Below, piece by piece: positions 8,159 to 12,761 of a stretch of 12,761 nt of DNA. The translations under genes were made by a program, and so were the position numbers. The number at the start of each line of letters is the position of its first letter. Within the stretch, counting starts at the first letter, position 1. A model generated the notes under the pieces. The model saw nothing but the letters and a program-made list of their open reading frames with translations, did not search any database and was not told the DNA's origin. The DNA comes from Glaesserella parasuis (lineage in GTDB: Bacteria > Pseudomonadota > Gammaproteobacteria > Enterobacterales > Pasteurellaceae): the NCBI RefSeq assembly GCF_002015085.1, contig NZ_MUXW01000049.1, forward strand, positions 1 through 12,761, written 5' to 3'.

Positions 8159-9255
8159 TTACTTACCACCTTTTTACTTGAAAAACGATAACGCAATGCT
8201 GAAAACCATTTACTTTCCCAACTATTGAGAATAATGCCTAGCACTAAAAATGCCACAGACACCATCGGCATTAACAAAGACACATTTAGCTTACCCGAAG
8301 CTCCAGCCGATTTTAACGAACTCTGTAATAAGAAATAGATTAAATACAACAATAACGCAGGTAATAATTTTGCAAAACGTCCTTGTCGAGGGTTTACACT
8401 ACTCATCGGCACAGCAAGCAACGCCATCAATGGCACAGATAAAATCAACGCTAAACGCCACTGTAACTCAGCTTTTGCTTCTGGGGAAGTTTCAGCAAGT
8501 AACTTACGAAAATCTGCACGTTGTACCAGCTTCTCATCACTATCAACATCTTGATAACCAAGATAGGCACTATAATTATCAAAATGCGAAATACGGAAAT
8601 CTGCCGTTTGAGGTGTTCCTTCATAGCGAGTGCTATTGGTTAAATTTAACATTTGATCACCATTCGGAAGCCCTTGTAGTTCCCCCGATTTAGCTACCAC
8701 CACAGAGGGCTTATTTTTCTTTTGCTGTTCAGGCTGAAAAACATAAATATCATTAATGGTGTTATCTTTAATGTTATCAATAAATAATACATAGCCACCT
8801 GCAGACATAAATTGCCCTGCGGCTAATGCAGCAAAGCGAGGATTTGCTTTTGCCTCAGCAAGCATTTCACTCTGTTTATTAATCGCCCAAGGAGTAAGCC
8901 AAAAGACATTATAAACCGCCACTGCCGTGGTAAAGATCGATAAAAATAACGCTGCTTTCACTAAAAGGCTCTGCCCCACCCCACAAGCGCGCATTACCGT
9001 AATTTCACTTTCAGCATAAAAACGCCCTAAAGTGAGTAAAAGAGCAATAAATAACGACAAAGGTAACATCAACTGTGCCATTGTCGGCATACCTAATCCG
9101 AGCAAGCTCAATACTAAGTCTGTAGGGACTTTGCCACTCACAGCCGAGCTTAATACTCGTACTAATTGTTGGCAGAAGAAGATCACTAACAGTATGAAAA
9201 GTATAGCAATTTGGCTTTTAAATATTTCTTTCGTTAAATATCGACTTAAAATCAC
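8155..9255 (-). CDS. lptF: LPS export permease subunit LptF
   Basis: LptF is the partner of LptG in LptB2FG. I chose the GTG at 9253-9255, giving 366 residues (MILSRYLTKEIFKSQ...), the same length as E. coli LptF and aligned with its N-terminus (MIIIRYLVRETLKSQ). A TGAGA Shine-Dalgarno lies eight bases upstream. The frame stays open to a TTG at 9291, which would add 12 residues with no counterpart in E. coli. Domains: N-terminal helices (about 13-35, 53-75 and 98-118), the coupling segment ESEITVMRACG, a periplasmic jellyroll, then three C-terminal helices with the conserved VNPRQGR before the penultimate helix. It diverges from pepA, as in E. coli. Minor oddity: a five-codon ATG...TGA frame (9252-9269) ends over the GTG start. 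Confidence 0.93.
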   Translation of the reverse strand: MILSRYLTKEIFKSQIAILFILLVIFFCQQLVRVLSSAVSGKVPTDLVLSLLGLGMPTMAQLMLPLSLFIALLLTLGRFYAESEITVMRACGVGQSLLVKAALFLSIFTTAVAVYNVFWLTPWAINKQSEMLAEAKANPRFAALAAGQFMSAGGYVLFIDNIKDNTINDIYVFQPEQQKKNKPSVVVAKSGELQGLPNGDQMLNLTNSTRYEGTPQTADFRISHFDNYSAYLGYQDVDSDEKLVQRADFRKLLAETSPEAKAELQWRLALILSVPLMALLAVPMSSVNPRQGRFAKLLPALLLYLIYFLLQSSLKSAGASGKLNVSLLMPMVSVAFLVLGIILNSWESKWFSALRYRFSSKKVVSK

Positions 9256-9337
9256 GACAAAGTTCTCATTTTGACAATTTATCGCTTGCAATTTTCAAGC
9301 AAACAGGTAGTTTTATGACCCATATTTTAATTGCAAG

Positions 9338-9369
9338 TTCAAGCGGTTGGATTTGGGTAAAATTTTGAA
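9338..9369 (+). repeat. Uptake-sequence-like element, left copy
   Basis: The segment carries TCAAGCGGT followed by TTGGATTTGGG and TAAAATTTTGAA. This is a near-match to the uptake core plus the downstream AT-rich blocks of the extended uptake consensus. It is almost the reverse complement of 9522-9553; the two differ by one indel and about four substitutions and flank the REPIN-like element. Confidence 0.55.
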
Positions 9370-9379
9370 TAGCCCACTT

Positions 9380-9486
9380 GTAGGGACACACTGCGTGTGT
9401 CCGTAAAGCTGCGTGTCCATAAAACTATATATGTCCGCAAATATATGTTTGAGCCAGAAATATGGACACACGCAGTGTGTCCCTAC
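9380..9486. repeat. REPIN-like element: two mirrored GTAG-footed hairpins
   Basis: The left arm (9380-9402) and right arm (9464-9486) are perfect 23-base reverse complements. Each arm is itself a hairpin. On the left a GTAG foot is followed by GGACACAC, loop TGC and GTGTGTCC; the right is the mirror image ending in CTAC. A short hairpin tetranucleotide-tagged GTAG is the hallmark of REP sequences moved by RAYT (Y1 HUH) transposases, and two in inverted orientation form a REPIN. The 61-base spacer has its own central stem: AAAC..ATATAT (9422-9432) pairs with ATATATGTTT (9441-9450), with one bulge. No transposase gene is in the window, so movement would be in trans. The element occupies most of the lptF-pepA intergenic region; whether it affects either gene is unknown. 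Confidence 0.75.
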
Positions 9487-9521
9487 CTTTCTTTATCATT
9501 CAAACAAAGGCTAAATAATAT

Positions 9522-9553
9522 TGTAAAATTTTACCAAAACCCACCGCTTGCAA
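9522..9553 (-). repeat. Uptake-sequence-like element, right copy
   Basis: On the minus strand this reads TGCAAGCGGTGGG, then TTTTGG and TAAAATTTTACAA. It is a near-consensus uptake core with AT-rich blocks, inverted relative to 9338-9369. It overlaps the possible -35 box of pepA. Confidence 0.5.
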
Positions 9554-9577
9554 AATATGTAATCATACCCTTTTATA
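9548..9577 (+). promoter_or_regulatory. Possible pepA promoter
   Basis: TTGCAA (9548-9553) could be a -35 box, with TTTATA (9572-9577) 18 bases later as the -10, leaving a leader of roughly 20 bases including an A-tract and the GGGAG ribosome site. The hexamers are imperfect and the -35 coincides with an uptake-like element, so this is tentative. Confidence 0.3.
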
Positions 9578-9601
9578 CAAAAAAAATCACGGGAGTATTT
9601 T

Positions 9602-11098
9602 ATGGAATTTAGCGTTAAAAACGGATCTGTTGAAAAACAACGTACAGGCTGTCTGGTTGTTGGGGTGTATGAACCTCGTCGCTTATCGCCTGCTGCGGAG
9701 CAATTAGATAAATTAAGTGACGGCTATTTAAGCAATTTATTGCGTAAAGGCGATTTAGAAGGACGTGTTGGGCAAACGTTATTACTACACAACGTACCCA
9801 ATGTCCCCGCAGATCGCGTGTTGTTAGTTGGCTGCGGCAAAGAGCGTGAACTGACTGAACGCCAATACAAACAAACCATTCAAAAAATGGTACAAGTCAT
9901 TAACGACACAGGCTCAACGGAAGCGATCTGCTTCTTAACCGAATTACACGTCAAAGCCCGTTCCGTTTACTGGAATATCCGCTTTGCGATTGAGGCCATT
10001 CAAGAAAACGGCTACCAATATAACGAATTTAAGAGCGTGAAACCTGAAATCCGCCGTGAATTACGCAAAATCGTATTTAATATCGCTAACCGCAAAGATT
10101 TAACTGTGGCAGAACAAGCGGTTGAACACGGCAAAGCGATTGCATCAGGCGTGATCTTCGCCAAAAATGTAGCGAACTGTCCGCCAAATGTTTGCAACCC
10201 GAAATATTTATCCGAATTAGCAAAAGGCTTAGCCAAAGAGTACGATAACATCACCACCACGGTACTGGACGAAAAAGAGATGGCGGCATTACAAATGAAC
10301 GCCTATCTTGCCGTTTCTCGTGGTTCTGAAAATGATGCTTATCTTTCAATTATAGAATATAAAGGATCGCCAAATTCTGCAGCAAAACCGATTGTTCTTG
10401 TCGGCAAAGGCTTAACTTTTGACACAGGTGGCATTTCCATTAAGCCGTCCGATGCAATGGACGAAATGAAATATGATATGGGCGGTGCGGCTTCTGTCTA
10501 TGGCACAATGAAAGCCATTGCGGAAATGAAATTGCCATTAAATGTTATCGGCGTACTCGCAGGCTGTGAAAATATGCCAGACGGCAACGCTTATCGCCCT
10601 GGTGATATTCTAACCACAATGTCAGGCTTAACCGTTGAAGTCCTCAATACCGATGCAGAAGGACGTTTGGTATTATGTGACACCTTAACCTATGTCGAAC
10701 GTTTCGATCCTGAATTAGTGATTGATGTGGCAACACTCACAGGGGCGTGTATGATCGCACTAGGCAACCACAATAGCGGATTGATTTCACCAAATAACGC
10801 ACTTGCAAACGACTTATTAAATGCTGCAGAACAAGCGGACGATAAAGCGTGGCGTTTACCAATGGGCGAAGAGTATCAAGAACAGCTTAAATCCAACTTT
10901 GCCGACCTTGCCAATATCGGCGGACGTTTAGGCGGAGCGATCACCGCTGGGGTATTCCTATCTAACTTCACCAAGAAATACACTTGGGCGCATTTAGATA
11001 TTGCAGGTACTGCGTGGAAATCAGGGGCTGCAAAAGAGGCAACAGGCAGACCAGTACCATTGTTGAGCCAGTTTTTGCTTAATAAAGCGGGCGTCTAA
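9602..11098 (+). CDS. pepA: Cytosol (leucyl) aminopeptidase PepA, M17 family
   Basis: PepA is a hexameric, two-metal cytoplasmic aminopeptidase that removes N-terminal residues from peptides. In E. coli it also binds DNA as an accessory factor for Xer recombination and as a regulator of carAB. The 498 residues match the family (about 490-503). An N-terminal domain (1-165) precedes the M17 catalytic domain. The metal ligands and catalytic residues are in place, one position before their E. coli numbers: K269 and D274 in VGKGLTFDTGG, K281, D292, and D351, E353, R355 in the signature NTDAEGRL (349-356). The ATG at 9602 has a clear GGGAG Shine-Dalgarno six bases upstream. It diverges from lptF, as in E. 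coli. Transcription probably ends at the downstream dyad or at the intrinsic terminator before trhP. Confidence 0.97.
   Translation: MEFSVKNGSVEKQRTGCLVVGVYEPRRLSPAAEQLDKLSDGYLSNLLRKGDLEGRVGQTLLLHNVPNVPADRVLLVGCGKERELTERQYKQTIQKMVQVINDTGSTEAICFLTELHVKARSVYWNIRFAIEAIQENGYQYNEFKSVKPEIRRELRKIVFNIANRKDLTVAEQAVEHGKAIASGVIFAKNVANCPPNVCNPKYLSELAKGLAKEYDNITTTVLDEKEMAALQMNAYLAVSRGSENDAYLSIIEYKGSPNSAAKPIVLVGKGLTFDTGGISIKPSDAMDEMKYDMGGAASVYGTMKAIAEMKLPLNVIGVLAGCENMPDGNAYRPGDILTTMSGLTVEVLNTDAEGRLVLCDTLTYVERFDPELVIDVATLTGACMIALGNHNSGLISPNNALANDLLNAAEQADDKAWRLPMGEEYQEQLKSNFADLANIGGRLGGAITAGVFLSNFTKKYTWAHLDIAGTAWKSGAAKEATGRPVPLLSQFLLNKAGV
10114..10122 (+). repeat. DNA uptake core sequence in pepA
   Basis: A perfect nine-base ACAAGCGGT lies within the pepA reading frame; the tenth consensus base is T rather than C. 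A second near-match, ACAAGCGGA, begins at 10831. Confidence 0.65.
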
Positions 11099-11115
11099 CC
11101 TGTTTGCCTCCTAAA

Positions 11116-11175
11116 TACAAGCGGTCAGTTAGGCTCTAAAATTTGCAAATTTTGAGTCGAAACCGACCGCTTGTA
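11116..11175. terminator. Inverted uptake-sequence dyad after pepA
   Basis: TACAAGCGGTC (11116-11126) is the perfect reverse complement of 11165-11175, so two full-consensus uptake sequences face each other. The middle holds a second stem: AAAATTTGCAAATTTT (11138-11153) is a perfect palindrome, extended by CTC/GAG around one bulged base. Paired uptake sequences just after stop codons are a known Pasteurellaceae pattern and often act as bidirectional terminators. There is no strong U-tract after the outer stem, so terminator activity is less sure than the uptake function. Confidence 0.7.
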
Positions 11176-11201
11176 ATGGCAGAATTTTCACTAAACAAAC
11201 A

Positions 11202-11207
11202 TATAAT
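11202..11207 (+). promoter_or_regulatory. Perfect -10 box upstream of trhP
   Basis: The sequence is TATAAT, exactly consensus, 92 bases before the trhP start codon. No good -35 is present at normal spacing (TGGCAG at 11177-11182 is weak). Initiation here would place the start near 11213-11215, only a few bases before the terminator hairpin at 11217. Confidence 0.4.
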
Positions 11208-11216
11208 TCTTAACCC

Positions 11217-11249
11217 AAAGGCGTTATTCCGTTAGAATAACGCCTTTTT
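11217..11249 (+). terminator. Intrinsic terminator between pepA and trhP
   Basis: AAAGGCGTTATTC (11217-11229) pairs perfectly over 13 bases with GAATAACGCCTTT (11235-11247) around the loop CGTTA, followed by more T residues to 11249. This is a textbook Rho-independent terminator for rightward transcription from pepA. On the minus strand the tract after the stem is TTTGGG, so leftward activity should be weaker. Confidence 0.88.
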
Positions 11250-11253
11250 ACGT

Positions 11254-11267
11254 TTTCCTTCGGGAAA
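11254..11267 (+). other. UUCG tetraloop hairpin in the trhP leader
   Basis: TTTCC, loop TTCG, GGAAA forms a five-base stem closed by C(UUCG)G, the especially stable tetraloop. It lies 31 bases before the trhP ATG. It could protect or structure the leader RNA; no known riboswitch is recognised. Confidence 0.45.
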
Positions 11268-11298
11268 GTCCTGACTTGTTATCAGAAAGAGAATCCAC

Positions 11299-12678
11299 AT
11301 GTTACAACATAAACCAGAACTTTTATCACCAGCAGGCACGCTGAAAAATATGCGTTATGCTTTTGCTTATGGAGCAGATGCCGTTTACGCAGGGCAACCA
11401 CGTTACAGCTTGCGTGTTCGCAATAACGAATTTAACCACGCTAATTTGAAAATCGGTATTGATGAAGCTCACGCACTTGGCAAAAAATTCTATGTGGTAG
11501 TCAATATCGCCCCACATAATTCCAAACTCAAAACCTTTATTAAAGATCTGCAAGTTGTTGTAGATATGAAGCCCGATGCGTTGATTATGTCTGATCCAGG
11601 CTTGATTATGTTGGTGCGTGAACATTTCCCAGAAATGGATATTCATCTTTCCGTGCAAGCCAATGCAGTAAACTGGGCAACGGTAAAATTCTGGAAACAG
11701 ATGGGATTAACCCGTGTCATTCTTTCTCGTGAACTTTCCATTGATGAAATCGCAGAAATCCGTGAGCAAGTGCCTGATATGGAAATTGAAATTTTTGTCC
11801 ACGGGGCATTATGTATGGCATATTCAGGACGTTGCTTATTATCTGGCTATATCAACAAACGTGATCCAAACCAAGGCACTTGTACCAACGCTTGTCGCTG
11901 GGAATATCAGGTGGAAGAAGGTAAGGTAGATGATGTTGGAAATATCGTGTCAAAAATTGATCCAGAACATCAGATTGAAATTAAAAATGTCGCACCAACC
12001 TTAGGCGAAGGCGATACCACTAGCAAAGTTTTCCTGCTTGCCGAATCGCAAAAACCGGATGAGCAAATGACCGCTTTTGAAGATGAACACGGCACTTACA
12101 TTATGAACTCGAAAGATTTGCGTGCGGTGCAACACGTTGAGAAACTGACCCAAATCGGCGTACATTCCTTAAAAATTGAAGGTCGAACTAAGTCATTCTA
12201 CTATTGTGCAAGAACTGCTCAAGTTTACCGTAAAGCGATTGATGATGCGGCAGCAGGCAAGCCTTTTGATGAAAGTTTAATGGATACGTTAGAATCCTTG
12301 GCACACCGTGGTTATACGGAAGGTTTCTTACGTCGCCATACCCACGATGAATACCAAAATTACGATTACGGCTATTCGATTTCAGAACGTCAGCAGTTTG
12401 TTGGCGAATTTACCGGCAAACGCAATACAGAAGGTATGGCGGAAGTCGCCGTGAAAAATAAATTCTTACTTGGCGATGAAGTTGAAATGATGACCCCGAA
12501 AGGCAATATCGTGTTCAAAATCGAACGAATGTTAAACCGCAAAAATGAAGCTATTGAAGCTGGTTTAGGCGATGGGCATTTTGTCTTTTTAGATGTACCA
12601 GCCGATGTGGAATTAGATTATGCTTTGTTAATGCGTAATTTGGTTGATGCAAATACTCGAAATCCGCATAATTTATAA
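11299..12678 (+). CDS. trhP: tRNA 5-hydroxyuridine synthesis protein TrhP (YegQ), U32 family
   Basis: TrhP is a U32 'peptidase' family protein that in E. coli performs prephenate-dependent hydroxylation of wobble uridine 34 in tRNAs, the first step toward cmo5U/mcmo5U. The 459 residues are colinear with E. coli YegQ (453), starting with the nearly identical PELLSPAGTLKNMRYAF. The U32 signature region (EIFVHGALCMAYSGRC, 164-179) and the following GTCTNACRW supply four cysteines, C172, C179, C195 and C199, expected to hold an iron-sulfur cluster. The TIM-barrel-like core fills the first two thirds; KIEGRTKSFYYCARTAQVYR and RGYTEGFLRRH are conserved further on, with a C-terminal beta domain. The Shine-Dalgarno is modest (AAGAG, about seven bases before the ATG). 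A terminator and a UUCG hairpin precede it, so it appears to be transcribed apart from pepA. The older annotation 'collagenase-like protease' should be disregarded. Confidence 0.96.
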   Translation: MLQHKPELLSPAGTLKNMRYAFAYGADAVYAGQPRYSLRVRNNEFNHANLKIGIDEAHALGKKFYVVVNIAPHNSKLKTFIKDLQVVVDMKPDALIMSDPGLIMLVREHFPEMDIHLSVQANAVNWATVKFWKQMGLTRVILSRELSIDEIAEIREQVPDMEIEIFVHGALCMAYSGRCLLSGYINKRDPNQGTCTNACRWEYQVEEGKVDDVGNIVSKIDPEHQIEIKNVAPTLGEGDTTSKVFLLAESQKPDEQMTAFEDEHGTYIMNSKDLRAVQHVEKLTQIGVHSLKIEGRTKSFYYCARTAQVYRKAIDDAAAGKPFDESLMDTLESLAHRGYTEGFLRRHTHDEYQNYDYGYSISERQQFVGEFTGKRNTEGMAEVAVKNKFLLGDEVEMMTPKGNIVFKIERMLNRKNEAIEAGLGDGHFVFLDVPADVELDYALLMRNLVDANTRNPHNL

Positions 12679-12761
12679 AAGATAATCTTATTACTACTTA
12701 GCGGAAGTATGTACAGAATAACTAAAGCAATTGAACTGATAAGCGGTAAGATGGACTAAGT

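Noticed and set aside
8250..8693. A 147-codon open frame on the plus strand opposite lptF.
   Set aside because: It is wholly antisense to a conserved gene, its translation has no recognisable domain, and there is no supporting ribosome site; it is a coding shadow.
9397..9612. A 71-codon plus-strand frame running through the REPIN into pepA.
   Set aside because: It starts inside a repeat hairpin and overlaps the pepA start out of frame; nothing suggests translation.
11326..11658. A 110-codon minus-strand frame inside trhP.
   Set aside because: It is antisense to highly conserved codons of trhP and has no domain or ribosome site.
12709..12759. A 16-codon frame after trhP (starts MYRITKAIEL).
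   Set aside because: Too short to support, and its GGAAG lies only about two bases before the ATG, too close to act as a Shine-Dalgarno.
1..12761. CRISPR array, tRNA or rRNA genes, insertion sequence or phage integration site.
   Set aside because: I saw no regularly spaced direct repeats, cloverleaf sequences, rRNA segments, transposase genes or attachment-like duplications.

Overview
This window is chromosomal DNA of a Pasteurellaceae bacterium. The protein sequences closely resemble gammaproteobacterial housekeeping enzymes. The DNA carries several copies of the uptake signal core ACAAGCGGT(C), the Actinobacillus pleuropneumoniae/Mannheimia type, rather than the Haemophilus influenzae type AAGTGCGGT. 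I place it in that clade but cannot name the species.

Layout: seven genes run leftward without a real gap, from about 9255 down to 272. In transcription order they are lptF, lptG (LPS export permease), an AAA/ABC-type ATPase, a small PD-(D/E)XK-like protein, dnaE (replicative polymerase alpha subunit), waaA (Kdo transferase) and coaD (phosphopantetheine adenylyltransferase). On the right, pepA and trhP (yegQ) run rightward. pepA diverges from lptF across a 346-base intergenic region. Within that region is a REPIN-like element: two GTAG-footed hairpins in mirror orientation, flanked by two inverted uptake-signal-like sequences. Between pepA and trhP lie an inverted uptake-sequence dyad, a perfect TATAAT box, a strong intrinsic terminator and a UUCG-capped hairpin. 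Bases 1-271 hold no gene I can support, only a possible leftward -10 box near the left edge. Bases 12679-12761 hold nothing I can support.

Functionally most of the window is core metabolism: LPS transport, Kdo addition to lipid A, CoA synthesis, DNA replication, peptide turnover and tRNA wobble-uridine hydroxylation. The exception is the two-gene ATPase/nuclease-fold cassette between lptG and dnaE (5532-7076). It looks more AT-rich than its neighbours, I see no uptake sequence in it, its two genes abut as TAA-ATG, and one carries a G7 tract. It resembles the ATPase-plus-nuclease architecture of phage-defence modules, and I cannot assign it to a named system. It is the best candidate here for something undescribed.
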